This document shows positions 53,202 through 62,804 of a stretch of 64,000 nucleotides of DNA, piece by piece. The stretch's first letter is position 1; every line of letters starts with the position of its first letter. The stretch is from Woeseiaceae bacterium. GTDB taxonomy: Bacteria; Pseudomonadota; Gammaproteobacteria; Steroidobacterales; Woeseiaceae. The notes below the pieces were generated by a model. The model worked only from the letters and a program-made list of their open reading frames with translations, was not told the DNA's origin and did no database searches. The DNA lies in contig JAJFKR010000041.1 of NCBI GenBank assembly GCA_021773095.1, positions 35,433 through 99,432 of the forward strand, written 5' to 3'. A program made the position numbers and the translations under genes.

Positions 53202-53900
53202 TTAGCCTATGTCGAACACCAAAAACTCCGCTTCTGCTTCACTCGTTATCGTCAGTTTGTCTTCACCGGAAATCTGCATACCGTCGCCGGACGTTGCTGA
53301 CTCCCCGTTGACGTTAACGGTTCCTGAAACGATCTGTATGAACACTTTGTGTGAATCCGCAACGGCATGCTCGATACTGGCTCCGGGTTGCAGCACACTG
53401 GCGTACAAGTCAACCTGCTGATGGACCACGACTGAACCATCACGACCGTCTCTTGAGGCGATGAGACGCAAGCGATCCAGCTTGTCTTCACGTGAAAACC
53501 TCTTTTGTTCGTAATCGGGCTTGAGATCATTCTGCTCCGGGAACATCCAGATCTGCAGCAGATGCAACTCATCGTTTTTCGAGTGATTGAATTCGCTGTG
53601 CTGCACACCGCTGCCCGCGGTCATTCGCTGTACTTCGCCGGCAGAAATTATCGTGCCGTTGCCCATGCTGTCCTTGTGCTCAATCGCTCCGGAGATCGGG
53701 TAGGTGACGATTTCCATGTCTTTGTGAGGATGTGTCCCGAAGCCCTGGCCCGGAGCGATACGGTCTTCATTGATGACTCGCAGCGGGCCAAAGCGGACAC
53801 GCTTCGGGTTTTGATAGCCCGCAAACGAAAAGGTGTGCCGCGCCTTTAGCCAGCCATGATCGGCGCTGCCGCGAGATTCTGATGGTATAAGTTCAATCAT
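53202..53900 (-). CDS. Pirin family protein
   Basis: A 232-residue bicupin with the pirin metal-binding motif (FGTHPHKDMEIVTY near residue 55 and VQHSEFNH near 100). YhaK/pirin proteins include quercetinases and redox-sensing proteins. It lies 12 bases downstream of the azoreductase gene on the same strand. Together they form a frequently seen quinone/electrophile-response pair, with the divergent LysR gene as probable regulator. Confidence 0.9.
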   Translation of the reverse strand: MIELIPSESRGSADHGWLKARHTFSFAGYQNPKRVRFGPLRVINEDRIAPGQGFGTHPHKDMEIVTYPISGAIEHKDSMGNGTIISAGEVQRMTAGSGVQHSEFNHSKNDELHLLQIWMFPEQNDLKPDYEQKRFSREDKLDRLRLIASRDGRDGSVVVHQQVDLYASVLQPGASIEHAVADSHKVFIQIVSGTVNVNGESATSGDGMQISGEDKLTITSEAEAEFLVFDIG

Positions 53901-53912
53901 GTCTTTCTCCGA

Positions 53913-54533
53913 CTACGCAGCTTTTGCCGAAAGGTGAACGGCCTCTGCGATCTGTGAACGCGCCCGGTCCATTGCTTCTTCTGCGTTATTGTTGCCGCCC
54001 TCTGCCGCGATTATTTCGACATCGGTTATGCCAACGAACGATAGCGCGTGACGCAAGTAAGGTGTAGCGAAATCCATCGGGCTTCCGACAGGCACGCCAC
54101 CCGTTGCGACAAGCACGTAGGCTTTCTTGCCCTCCAGCAAACCGTGGGGTCCGTTGTCCGTATATCGAAATGTCAGTCGGGCTCTGGCAATCATGTCGAT
54201 CCAGGACTTCAAAGTCGCCGCAATTGAGAAATTGTATACAGGTGCGCCAATGACCAGAACATCGGTATTTTTCAGTTCATCAACCAGTTCGTCCGAGTAG
54301 GCAAGCGTCTCAAGGTGGTGTGGCGTGCGGTCTTCATCCGGTGTGAAGTTTGCCTCAATCCACGCCTCGTTCAGGACGGGTACGCCGTTGCCCAGATTTC
54401 GACGAGTGATGTCCACTGGCCCATGACGATCCTCAAGAGCGGCGATCAAATCGGCGCATAATTGGCGAGTTACAGAGCCGTCCTGGCGCGCGCTCGAACT
54501 GATTTCCAGTATTTGTAAGGGTTTATTGCTCAT
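53913..54533 (-). CDS. azoR: FMN-dependent NADH-azoreductase (AzoR type)
   Basis: A 206-residue flavodoxin-like quinone/azo reductase from the ATG at 54533. FMN-phosphate contacts SSARQDGSVTRQLC near residue 10, APVYNFSIAATLKSWID near 95 and VATGGVPVG near 140 are typical of AzoR. It detoxifies quinones by two-electron reduction. It is divergent from the lysR gene. Confidence 0.9.
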   Translation of the reverse strand: MSNKPLQILEISSSARQDGSVTRQLCADLIAALEDRHGPVDITRRNLGNGVPVLNEAWIEANFTPDEDRTPHHLETLAYSDELVDELKNTDVLVIGAPVYNFSIAATLKSWIDMIARARLTFRYTDNGPHGLLEGKKAYVLVATGGVPVGSPMDFATPYLRHALSFVGITDVEIIAAEGGNNNAEEAMDRARSQIAEAVHLSAKAA

Positions 54534-54620
54534 TGTCCTGTCTCCCTGGGCCTTTGCCCGTTGTGTTGAGTCCAGTTTCACTGTTGACTTGATCGAGATA
54601 AATAGTAGTTTAGGGATAAG

Positions 54621-54643
54621 ATTGTTGAGAAAAGCGCAACAAT
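54621..54643. promoter_or_regulatory. Inverted repeat just before the lysR start codon
   Basis: ATTGTTG and CAACAAT are perfect 7-base arms separated by 9 bases, ending at the base before the lysR ATG. It has the T-N11-A-type layout expected of a LysR-family binding site and lies in the gap shared with azoR. Autoregulation and control of azoR-pirin are likely. Confidence 0.55.
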
Positions 54644-55600
54644 ATGGATAAATTTGAGGATATTCAGGCGTTTATTACCGTGGTGGATGCTGGTAGCTTT
54701 ACCGCGGCGGCGGAACGGCTGGGCTCTGCAAAGTCAGCGGTGAGCCGGCGTGTGTCTGCCCTTGAGGAACGCCTCGGTGTGCAATTGTTGCATCGCACCA
54801 CACGCGTCCTGAATCTCACCGAGACCGGCCGCAGCTTTTACGATCACGGGACTCGCATCCTCGCTGACCTCGAAGAGGCGGAGGCCGCCGTTCAACAGGA
54901 GCATGGGGAATTGCGCGGCACCTTGCGTTTTGCGATGCCGCTGTCGTTTGGCGTACGACATATGTGCGGCCCGATTGCGACATTCAGCAAACAGCACCCC
55001 AGGGTGAAATTCGATCTGGATCTGAACGACCGGCGCATCGACCTGATCGAAGACAACTTCGATCTGGCCCTTAGAATCGGACGATTGACGGATTCTTCGC
55101 TAATCGCGCGCCGACTGTTCGATGTAAGAGCGGTGGTGTGTGCCTCGCCGCATTACCTGAACGTGCATGGTGTACCCGAGACGCCCGATGACCTGAAGGA
55201 CCACCAGTGCCTGCTCTACTCCAACTTGAGTGATCCGGAAAAACTGAATTATGAGCATAGCGACGGTAGTCGAAGTAGCGTCAAAGTAAGCTCAGCAATG
55301 CGGGCGAGCAGTGGCGATTTTCTGAGTAATGCCGCCGCTCATGGAATGGGTATTGTTATCCAGCCGACCTTCATCGCGTCAGCCGCGATACGCAGCGGTA
55401 ATCTGAAACCTGTCCTGACAGACTACTCCTGGCCCGTTTCTCCTGCCTACGCTGTATACCCACCTACCCGGCACCTGTCCTACCGGGTGCGTGCTTTCAT
55501 CGATTTCCTCGCAGAAAAGTTCTCCGGCACGCCTCAGTGGGACCGGGATTGTGAGGCGCTAAGTGCCACACACAGCACCCAACGTACTATAATCCCGTGA
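54644..55600 (+). CDS. LysR-family transcriptional regulator
   Basis: A 318-residue regulator with the N-terminal winged helix (FITVVDAGSFTAAAERLGSA, then KSAVSRRVSALEERLG) and a periplasmic-binding-like effector domain. It belongs to the AaeR/DsdC-like group that often controls quinone oxidoreductases. It is divergent from azoR and pirin. Confidence 0.93.
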   Translation: MDKFEDIQAFITVVDAGSFTAAAERLGSAKSAVSRRVSALEERLGVQLLHRTTRVLNLTETGRSFYDHGTRILADLEEAEAAVQQEHGELRGTLRFAMPLSFGVRHMCGPIATFSKQHPRVKFDLDLNDRRIDLIEDNFDLALRIGRLTDSSLIARRLFDVRAVVCASPHYLNVHGVPETPDDLKDHQCLLYSNLSDPEKLNYEHSDGSRSSVKVSSAMRASSGDFLSNAAAHGMGIVIQPTFIASAAIRSGNLKPVLTDYSWPVSPAYAVYPPTRHLSYRVRAFIDFLAEKFSGTPQWDRDCEALSATHSTQRTIIP

Positions 55601-55628
55601 TCGCCGTAGCTGTTGGAAATAAATAAAT

Positions 55629-56015
55629 ATGAAAAACTTTGTGTTGATTGTGAGCTTATTGATCACCTCGCTGAATACTCAAGCTGCGGAAACAATCAAA
55701 GAGTTTCGCGGTACGGGAAATATGACCACTGCCGTATTCACTGTTGAAGCACCGTGGCTGCTTGATTGGAACCTCTACGGGGATTACGACGCACTGGTTG
55801 CGCTCGACATCACCTTGATAGAGGCACATACAGGCCGACACGTCGGTCGTGTTTTACATACCAAGCGTAAGGGAAATGGCCTGAAGCTTTTCGATCACGG
55901 CGGGCAGTACCAGCTACGCATCAGCGCCACACTGGCGCGGTGGACCTTGAAAGTGCAACAAATCGAGCCTGGAGAAAAAGAGCTCTACACACCGAGAACA
56001 CCTACGCGTGAGTGA
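55629..56015 (+). CDS. Uncharacterised secreted protein
   Basis: A 128-residue protein with a signal peptide (NFVLIVSLLITSLNTQA, cleaved after AQA-like residues). The mature part looks like a beta sandwich (VEAPWLLDWNLYGDY, QYQLRISATLARWTLKV), similar to small periplasmic domains of unknown function. It overlaps the start of the AI-2E family gene by 8 bases. Confidence 0.7.
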   Translation: MKNFVLIVSLLITSLNTQAAETIKEFRGTGNMTTAVFTVEAPWLLDWNLYGDYDALVALDITLIEAHTGRHVGRVLHTKRKGNGLKLFDHGGQYQLRISATLARWTLKVQQIEPGEKELYTPRTPTRE

Positions 56016-57075
56016 GCTCAGAACCAATAGAGGCGGAGCCGCGTTGACTGCAGCGGCGGTGGTCGTCGTGATCTTCGGCATGCAGATGGCAAAGGTGCTC
56101 CTTGTACCGTTCCTGATCGCGTCATTTCTCGCATTGATCACGGTGCGGCCCATGCTGTGGCTGCAGCAGAGGCGTATACCAAGCTTTCTTGCAGCGCTGA
56201 TCATCGTCTCCTCAATTATGTTGTTGATGGCGGTAGTCGGCACGATTCTCGGCAGCTCGATCGCAGAATTCACAGCGGCACTGCCGGGCTACCAGGCGCG
56301 ACTCGATGTCATCGTCGATGGCGTTTTCAATTTCGTGACCAAGCACCTGAATGGCGATGAGTCGATGGAGAGTCTGGGCGACATGGTTGACCCCGGCTGG
56401 GCGATGGGACTCGTCGCATCAATTCTCAATAGCCTGAAGGATGTGCTGACGAATACATTTTTGATTATTTTCACAATGATATTCATGTTGCTCGAAGTCT
56501 CCAGCGTAGGCATCAAAGTTGAGGCTGCATTCGGGCGCAGTGCCGATTCGCTCGAGCGCCCACGGAAATTCCTGCAAAACCTCGGACGTTACCTTGGCAT
56601 CAAGACCATCGTAAGTTTCGCAACGGGAATCTGCGCCGGCGTATTGACCTGGTCACTGGGCCTCGACTTTCCGCTGCTATGGGCGATGCTCGCTTTCCTC
56701 TTCAATTACGTGCCGACAATCGGGTCGATCATCGCTGCCGTGCCCGCCGTGTTGTTGGCGCTGGTGCAACTGGGTCCGGGTGCCGCCGGCGCCACCGCAA
56801 TCGGTTTTGCGGCTATCAACGTCGCGTTCGGTAACGTCATTGAACCGCGATTAATGGGCTACGGTGTAGGCATTTCACCGTTGATCGTATTTGTGGGACT
56901 GGTTTTCTGGGGCTGGGTTTTCGGGCCGGTCGGCATGTTGTTGTCAGTCCCTCTGACAATGACCCTGAAATTGGCGCTTGAAAGCGATGCCAGTACAAAG
57001 TGGATCGCGATCTTAATCGGCTCCGAACGCGATGCTCAGTACGCGCTAAAAAAACGGGCAATCGAACAAGACTGA
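56008..57075 (+). CDS. AI-2E family transporter
   Basis: A 355-residue inner-membrane protein with about seven to eight hydrophobic segments and the family pattern FNYVPTIGSIIAAVPAVLLAL near residue 232 and LSVPLTMTLKLALE near 315. A GTG start overlaps the end of the preceding gene. Family members export autoinducer-2 or act as ion antiporters, so substrate is open. Confidence 0.9.
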   Translation: MSELRTNRGGAALTAAAVVVVIFGMQMAKVLLVPFLIASFLALITVRPMLWLQQRRIPSFLAALIIVSSIMLLMAVVGTILGSSIAEFTAALPGYQARLDVIVDGVFNFVTKHLNGDESMESLGDMVDPGWAMGLVASILNSLKDVLTNTFLIIFTMIFMLLEVSSVGIKVEAAFGRSADSLERPRKFLQNLGRYLGIKTIVSFATGICAGVLTWSLGLDFPLLWAMLAFLFNYVPTIGSIIAAVPAVLLALVQLGPGAAGATAIGFAAINVAFGNVIEPRLMGYGVGISPLIVFVGLVFWGWVFGPVGMLLSVPLTMTLKLALESDASTKWIAILIGSERDAQYALKKRAIEQD

Positions 57076-57079
57076 CTGG

Positions 57080-57541
57080 TCAGGCAACGTCTACGTCAAT
57101 GTCGTCGAAGCTATCTTCGTACGGCTCCTCTGACTCGATCTGCTCCAGCAGGTTGATGGCAACAGCGACGAAATCCGTCTCCGTGATTATTCCAACGAGC
57201 TTGCCGTTATCCATCACCGGCAAACACCCGATCTGATGCTTTTCGAGAAACAACGCCGCCTGCCGGAGGCTCGCATTAACATCAACGGTGGCGACGTCCT
57301 TAACCATTGCGTTTTCGACAATGACTTCGTTCGCATGAATTCGATTGCGATCATCACGCAGGAACGAGTCGGTTGCCGCAAGCACGTTGGTCAATGTCAC
57401 CAGACCTACCAGGGACTCGTCATCGGTAACCGGCAGATGGTGTATGCGATTTCCCTGCATAAGAGTGCGTGCCTCTGCCAGAGTGGCAGAGGGAGGCACC
57501 GTGATCAGGTTGCTGCTCATGATGGCTTCGATGCTGAACAT
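57080..57541 (-). CDS. CBS-domain pair protein
   Basis: A 153-residue protein made of two CBS domains (about residues 7-60 and 75-130), with the HHLPVTDDESLVGLVTLTNV and IGCLPVMDNGKLVGIITETD motifs. Such stand-alone pairs bind adenine nucleotides. It is convergent with the AI-2E transporter gene and 127 bases from the LolA-like gene on the other side. An AGGAGG site precedes its start. Confidence 0.9.
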   Translation of the reverse strand: MFSIEAIMSSNLITVPPSATLAEARTLMQGNRIHHLPVTDDESLVGLVTLTNVLAATDSFLRDDRNRIHANEVIVENAMVKDVATVDVNASLRQAALFLEKHQIGCLPVMDNGKLVGIITETDFVAVAINLLEQIESEEPYEDSFDDIDVDVA

Positions 57542-57634
57542 GGTCTCCTCCTTATGTTTTCAGTCTAGTCGTATCAGGCACTCTGACCATTGCGATAAAC
57601 ACGTATTAGATAGAGTTCCGCGAGTGTGAAATAC

Positions 57635-57650
57635 TGAGCAGCGATGCTCA
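57635..57650. promoter_or_regulatory. Small inverted repeat upstream of the LolA-like gene
   Basis: TGAGCA-GCGA-TGCTCA has perfect 6-base arms and a 4-base loop, 18 bases before the LolA-like ATG. It could be an operator or a leader hairpin; it is too small to decide. Confidence 0.35.
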
Positions 57651-57668
57651 TTGCGGGTCAAACTTACT

Positions 57669-58424
57669 ATGCGCAACCGATTGCTCTACTCGCTGATATT
57701 GTTAGCAATTCCAGCTCTTGGCGTGGGCCAGGAGCGCGACGCAAAAACCATTGTTCGCGATGCGATCGATCACTGGCGCGGACTATCCTCATACACTGAA
57801 ATGACGATGATTATTCATCGCCCGGACTGGCAACGCTCGATGACGATGCGGGCCTGGACAATGGGCGATGATCATTCGCTGGTGCGAGTCGTCGAGCCCA
57901 GGAAAGACCGCGGTAATGGCACGCTCACGGATGACAAGAGCATGTGGTCCTATTCTCCAAAAATTAACCGCGTGATCAAAGTTCCCTCTTCCATGATGGG
58001 ACAAAGCTGGATGGGATCTGATTTTTCCAACAAAGACGTCGCACGCGCCGATGAAATCGTTGATGAGTACGAACACAGGCTGCTCGGCGCGGAACAGGTC
58101 GACGGCGTGACCGTCTATGAAATAGAGGCGATACCGGACGAAGATGCCGCCGTTGTCTGGGGAAGCGAAGTGCTTCGTATCCGCGAGGACCACGTCGTTC
58201 TCAAGCACTCGTTCTTCGACCAGGACGGTGAGTTAGTCAAGAGCCTTACGACGCTGGAGATAGCTGAGTTGGGTGGTCGAGTCACAGCGAGGCGACAGCG
58301 AATGAGCAAGGCGGATGTAGCGGATGAATGGACCGAGATACAGGTAAACGAAGTGGATTACGACGTCGAGCTGAAGGAGAGTTTGTTTACGCTTTCCAAT
58401 TTGCGAAACCCCAGAGACTTGTAA
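57669..58424 (+). CDS. LolA-like outer-membrane lipoprotein-sorting protein
   Basis: A 251-residue secreted protein from the ATG at 57669 with a signal peptide (LLYSLILLAIPALGVG) and a LolA/LolB-like beta fold. Family markers are MTMRAWTMGDDHSLVRVVEPR near residue 55 and KSMWSYSPKINRVIKVP near 92. It is the first gene of a five-gene envelope operon, 2 bases before a permease gene. By family it would be a periplasmic lipid or lipoprotein carrier working with the ABC transporter. Confidence 0.87.
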   Translation: MRNRLLYSLILLAIPALGVGQERDAKTIVRDAIDHWRGLSSYTEMTMIIHRPDWQRSMTMRAWTMGDDHSLVRVVEPRKDRGNGTLTDDKSMWSYSPKINRVIKVPSSMMGQSWMGSDFSNKDVARADEIVDEYEHRLLGAEQVDGVTVYEIEAIPDEDAAVVWGSEVLRIREDHVVLKHSFFDQDGELVKSLTTLEIAELGGRVTARRQRMSKADVADEWTEIQVNEVDYDVELKESLFTLSNLRNPRDL

Positions 58425-58426
58425 CC

Positions 58427-59656
58427 ATGAATCTCGTTTTCCGGTTGGCGTGGCGGAATCTATGGCGACATCCTCGCCGGACCTGGCTAACTACCGGAGC
58501 GATGGTTTTTTCGAATATTTTGCTCGTGTTCATGATGTCACTCCAGTTCGGTATGTATAGCCTTATGATCGATAATTCGCTGCAGATTTTCACGGGCCAC
58601 ATGCAGGTGCAGGCACCTGGCTACAAAGACGATCAGAAAATGCGCCAGATTGTGCCGGACATCGTGCCACTCGCAAACGAGATACGGGATGAATTGAAGT
58701 CGGAGAGAGTTGCCGCGCGTGGCTGGGCATTCGCGCTGGCTTCAAGTGAGGATCGTAGTTTCGGTATCGGCGTTTATGGCGTCGAGCCCGAGTTTGAGGC
58801 TCGTGTTTCCAATATACCGGGTCTGGTTTCAAGCGGGCGCTACCTCACAGAAAATAATGCCGCGGAAATAGTTATTGGTACAGTCCTCGCAAGAAACCTG
58901 AGAGTAGAAATTGGCGATGAACTGACCTTGTTGGGCAGTGGTGTTGACGGTTCGTTTGCCGCGGCGGTCGTGGATATAGTCGGAATTTTCGAAAGTGGCG
59001 TTACCGATATCGACCGAAATATCGCAGAGATTCCGTTAGGAATTTTTCAGGATACGTTCTTCATGGAGGGCGCCGGGCACCAGATTGTAGTCGTTGTTGA
59101 CGCGCTGGATGTGGTGCCCGAAGTACAGGCTAGCGTGCGGTCTGTTCTGCCCGTGAGTAGTAATTTAGTCGTGCCTGACTGGGACGAAATGATGCCGGGA
59201 CTCAAGCAGGCTATTCAGGCCGACATCGGAAGCTCGTTCTTCATGTACTTCATACTTGTCGTGCTTGTGTCATTCAGTGTTCTCAATACGCAATTGATGT
59301 CCGTGCTCGAGCGTACTCGTGAGTTCGGAATTGTCATGGCGCTTGGTTTACGACCGGGCAAGCTCGGGCGGCTCGTTCTGCTTGAAACAGCAATGATGGG
59401 ACTCATCGGCACGGTGCTCGGGGCTGCCGCCGGAGCGATACTGACGTCATGGTTTACGACCAATGGCCTGGCGTTTCCCGGCATGGATGAAATGGCCGCA
59501 CAATTTAATTTGCCGGCGAGAATGTTCCCGCAGATCAATCTGCTCACTCTTTTGGCCGGGCCAGCGATTGTATTCATGTTTACGATGCTCGCCGCGATTT
59601 ATCCGGCCGTGAGGTTGCGTTGGCAGAATCCGGTTGACGCAATGAGGGTTGCCTGA
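58427..59656 (+). CDS. FtsX/LolE-type ABC permease, first of two
   Basis: A 409-residue permease with an N-terminal helix, a large periplasmic domain (about residues 45-270) and three C-terminal helices typical of LolC/LolE/MacB proteins (FGIVMALGLRPGKLGRLVLLE near 300). The ATG at 58427 lies 2 bases after the preceding stop. It likely dimerises with the permease encoded next. Confidence 0.9.
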   Translation: MNLVFRLAWRNLWRHPRRTWLTTGAMVFSNILLVFMMSLQFGMYSLMIDNSLQIFTGHMQVQAPGYKDDQKMRQIVPDIVPLANEIRDELKSERVAARGWAFALASSEDRSFGIGVYGVEPEFEARVSNIPGLVSSGRYLTENNAAEIVIGTVLARNLRVEIGDELTLLGSGVDGSFAAAVVDIVGIFESGVTDIDRNIAEIPLGIFQDTFFMEGAGHQIVVVVDALDVVPEVQASVRSVLPVSSNLVVPDWDEMMPGLKQAIQADIGSSFFMYFILVVLVSFSVLNTQLMSVLERTREFGIVMALGLRPGKLGRLVLLETAMMGLIGTVLGAAAGAILTSWFTTNGLAFPGMDEMAAQFNLPARMFPQINLLTLLAGPAIVFMFTMLAAIYPAVRLRWQNPVDAMRVA

Positions 59657-60885
59657 TGCACCTCTTTGGTATTTTGTTACGACTGGCCTGGCGCAACTTG
59701 TGGCGCAACCATCGTCGTACGATCATTATGCTCGGCGCCATAGGCGTCGGTGTGTGGGCGATGATCTTCATGACGGCGCTGACGCGCGGCATGGTCGATC
59801 AAATGATTACCGATAGCATCGGAGTATTGCCCGGCCACGTGCAAATGCATCACCCGGACTATCGGGATGACCCGAGTATCTCCAATCGCGTTTCGATTTC
59901 GGATGCAGCTCTTAATGAGAAGTTCGATGACGCCGACTTCGAGGCATGGGCAAGTCGAGTGAGAGTGCCCGCTGTAATCACCAGTGAACGCGAGTCGCGA
60001 GGCGTCACTTTACTCGGTGTTGATCCTGCCGCCGAGCGCGACATCTCTTTTTTCGATTACGACGAAGTGGAAGGACGATTTCTGGAGAGCGCATCCGATC
60101 AGGGTATCGTGATAGGCAAGAGGCTGGCGGAAACGCTGGAAACCGAAATCGGTAAACGCATTGTCTTGATGAGTCAGGACCCAGAAAACGATATTGCAGA
60201 TCGCGGATTCAGAATCGTCGGACTCTACTCTGCCAATACCAAGGCCATCGAACAGGCATACGCTTATATCGGCAAAACGACGGCGCAGAAGATGTTGCGT
60301 GTTGATGACGCAACGACAGAGGTCGTTTTTCTTGGTGAGGATTACAGGAATGTTGAGCCGGTCTATGAAGCAGTAACGAGTGCAGTAGACGATACCGTCC
60401 TCGTGCAGCGCTGGTTCGACATCGACACCTATCTTGGAACCATGCTTGGCGTCATGGATGGGTTCGTGCTCGTCTGGGTCGTAGTGATTTTCCTGGCCTT
60501 GTCCTTCGGCCTGGTCAATACGCTGGTCATGGCGGTGTTCGAACGTGTTCGCGAAATTGGCCTGATGCTCGCGTTGGGCATGAAACCGGCGAGCATTTTG
60601 GGTCAGATATTGATCGAGTCGATGTTCTTGCTGGCACTGGGTCTGGCTGTTGGCAACTTTCTTGCCTGGGCCACCATCGTGCCGTTGCAGGATGGCATCG
60701 ATATTTCAGTTGTCGCAGAGGGCATGGAAATGTGGGGAGCGTCGAGCATGCTTTACCCGAAGTTGTATGCCAGTGACATGATTCTCGCCAGCGGTGTCGT
60801 GCTGCTACTCGGGTTCCTGGCGAGTCTTTCACCTGCCTGGCGGGCATCGAGGTACGAGCCCGTCGAAGCCATAACAAAGGTCTGA
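59656..60885 (+). CDS. FtsX/LolE-type ABC permease, second of two
   Basis: A 409-residue permease of the same layout as the preceding one (LAWRNLWRNHRRTIIMLGAIG at the N-terminus; VREIGLMLALGMKPASILGQ near 297). Its ATG shares a base with the preceding stop (TGATG), so translation is coupled. The two paralogues suggest a heterodimeric transporter. Confidence 0.9.
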   Translation: MHLFGILLRLAWRNLWRNHRRTIIMLGAIGVGVWAMIFMTALTRGMVDQMITDSIGVLPGHVQMHHPDYRDDPSISNRVSISDAALNEKFDDADFEAWASRVRVPAVITSERESRGVTLLGVDPAAERDISFFDYDEVEGRFLESASDQGIVIGKRLAETLETEIGKRIVLMSQDPENDIADRGFRIVGLYSANTKAIEQAYAYIGKTTAQKMLRVDDATTEVVFLGEDYRNVEPVYEAVTSAVDDTVLVQRWFDIDTYLGTMLGVMDGFVLVWVVVIFLALSFGLVNTLVMAVFERVREIGLMLALGMKPASILGQILIESMFLLALGLAVGNFLAWATIVPLQDGIDISVVAEGMEMWGASSMLYPKLYASDMILASGVVLLLGFLASLSPAWRASRYEPVEAITKV

Positions 60886-60887
60886 AA

Positions 60888-61580
60888 ATGAGTGCTGTTC
60901 GTTGTGTGAATTTATGCAAAACCTACCGTCAGGGTGATCAGGACATCAAGGCGCTGGATCACGTTAGCATCGAGATCGATGAGGGCGATTTCGTTTGCCT
61001 GTCGGCGCCATCGGGTGGCGGCAAGACAACGCTGCTAAATGCCATCGGTGGTCTGGATATTCCGGACAGTGGCGAGGTTTATGTCGCGGGCGGACGCATC
61101 GATAATCTGAGTAAGGGTGAGTTGGCCGATCTTCGCCTGAAGCAAATAGGCTTCGTTTTTCAGGCGTATAACCTGATTCCCGTTTTGACGGCCCGTGAAA
61201 ACGTTGAATTCGTCATGCAAGTGCAGGGCGTTCCGTCTGCTGAAAGAAGAGATAAGTCCAATGCAATTCTAAAAGAGGTCGGTCTTGAGGGCCTCGAAAC
61301 CCGGAGGCCGGGGGAGATGTCAGGAGGTCAGCAACAGCGCGTCGCTGTCGCGAGGGCAATTGCTTCAAGGCCGGCACTGGTACTTGCCGATGAGCCAACC
61401 GCAAATCTGGATTCGAAAACAGCCGATGAGTTGATGGAGCTGTTTACGCAGCTCAACAAACATCACAACACGACTTTTGTAATCGCAACCCACGACCAAC
61501 GTGTAATGACCTACGCCGGGCGCTTGATCCGTATGCTCGACGGACGGATCGTCGATGACATTGATCAGCGCGCTGCCTAG
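60888..61580 (+). CDS. LolD-type ABC transporter ATP-binding protein
   Basis: A 230-residue ATPase. Walker A is APSGGGKTT near residue 43, the signature is MSGGQQQRVAVARAIA near 144 and Walker B is LVLADEPTANLDS near 168. It belongs to the MacB/LolD group and serves the two permeases upstream. It overlaps the outer-membrane protein gene by 26 bases. Confidence 0.93.
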   Translation: MSAVRCVNLCKTYRQGDQDIKALDHVSIEIDEGDFVCLSAPSGGGKTTLLNAIGGLDIPDSGEVYVAGGRIDNLSKGELADLRLKQIGFVFQAYNLIPVLTARENVEFVMQVQGVPSAERRDKSNAILKEVGLEGLETRRPGEMSGGQQQRVAVARAIASRPALVLADEPTANLDSKTADELMELFTQLNKHHNTTFVIATHDQRVMTYAGRLIRMLDGRIVDDIDQRAA

Positions 61581-62781
61581 GCTTCTCCTATTGCTGATCG
61601 CCTGCCCCGCGCTGGCGGTTGCAGCCGATGGAAAAACTGAATTCGGAGGCCATACGAAGCTGCGTTTCGTTGGGCAGAGCTATCCTTCGGACAGCTTGTT
61701 TGGCGATTTGTTCGGCGACAGCTCGTTCGATACTCAGGGCGATCTCAGATTAAACCTGGAGCATCGTCAGGCCGGGTGGACATTCAATACGAGCTATCAA
61801 CTGGCTGCGCTTAACGGCGAGACGTTCACATTGCCCGATGACAGTCGGCGACTCTTCGACCTTACATCCGTCATTGATCAGGGCACCGAATCGGCATTGG
61901 CGCATCGGCTTGATCGACTCTGGGTCGGTTATACCAGCGAAAGGGCTGTCGTCCGCTTCGGACGGCAGGCGCTGTCGTGGGGTAATGGAATATTTTACGC
62001 GCCCATGGACCTTGTAAATCCGTTCGACCCGGCGGCGGTCGATACAGAATACAAGGCGGGCGATGACATGTTGTATCTGCAATATCTGCGAGAAAGTGGA
62101 GCGGATATTCAGGGTGCTTATGTAGTCCGCCGAAATTTTCTGAGCGGCGATGTGGACGACGATGCTGCGACAATCACGACGAAGTACCACGGCTTCAGAG
62201 GCGAAGGAGAGTTCGATGTGCTGGTTGCACGTCATTATGGCGACAATGTTCTGGGACTCGGGGCGAGTCACGCCATGGGTGGCGCAAACTGGGGCGGTGA
62301 CCTGGTCGTCACGGATACCGACCTCGATACCGTCTTACAACTATCAACAAACCTGAGCTACTCATGGAGCTGGGCCGGAAAAAACATGAGTGGCATAGTT
62401 GAGTATCACTTCAATGGCTTCGGGCAGCGATCGGGCAGCTATGATCCATTGTCGCTGGCCGGAAACCCGGATCTCTTGTTGCGCCTCAGTCGTGGTGAAA
62501 GTTTTACCGTGGGGCGACACTATCTGGCCGGCAGTGTTTTGATTGAGATGACGCCGTTGTGGAGTGTTTCTCCAACCTTGCTAATGAATGCCAGCGACCC
62601 GAGTGGGCTGCTCCAGTTAGTCACCAATTACAGTTTGTCGGACAACATGACGTTGTTGGGCAGCCTGAATATTCCGTTGGGCAGTAATGGCAGTGAGTTT
62701 GGCGGAATTGATTCGGGGATATCAGGACGGTACTTTTCCACAGATGTCGGGGTGTTTGCTCAGTGGGCGTGGTATTTCTAG
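61555..62781 (+). CDS. Putative outer-membrane beta-barrel protein
   Basis: A 408-residue protein with a signal peptide (LPRLLLLLIACPALAVAADG) and alternating beta-strand pattern ending in the aromatic terminus WAWYF, as expected for a barrel inserted by the Bam machinery. VVRFGRQALSWGNGIFYAP near residue 140 resembles the DUF1302/alginate-export group. It may be the outer-membrane end of the LolA-like/ABC operon. Confidence 0.78.
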   Translation: MTLISALPRLLLLLIACPALAVAADGKTEFGGHTKLRFVGQSYPSDSLFGDLFGDSSFDTQGDLRLNLEHRQAGWTFNTSYQLAALNGETFTLPDDSRRLFDLTSVIDQGTESALAHRLDRLWVGYTSERAVVRFGRQALSWGNGIFYAPMDLVNPFDPAAVDTEYKAGDDMLYLQYLRESGADIQGAYVVRRNFLSGDVDDDAATITTKYHGFRGEGEFDVLVARHYGDNVLGLGASHAMGGANWGGDLVVTDTDLDTVLQLSTNLSYSWSWAGKNMSGIVEYHFNGFGQRSGSYDPLSLAGNPDLLLRLSRGESFTVGRHYLAGSVLIEMTPLWSVSPTLLMNASDPSGLLQLVTNYSLSDNMTLLGSLNIPLGSNGSEFGGIDSGISGRYFSTDVGVFAQWAWYF

Positions 62782-62804
62782 CAGCAATTGGCCAAAGCCG
62801 GTCA

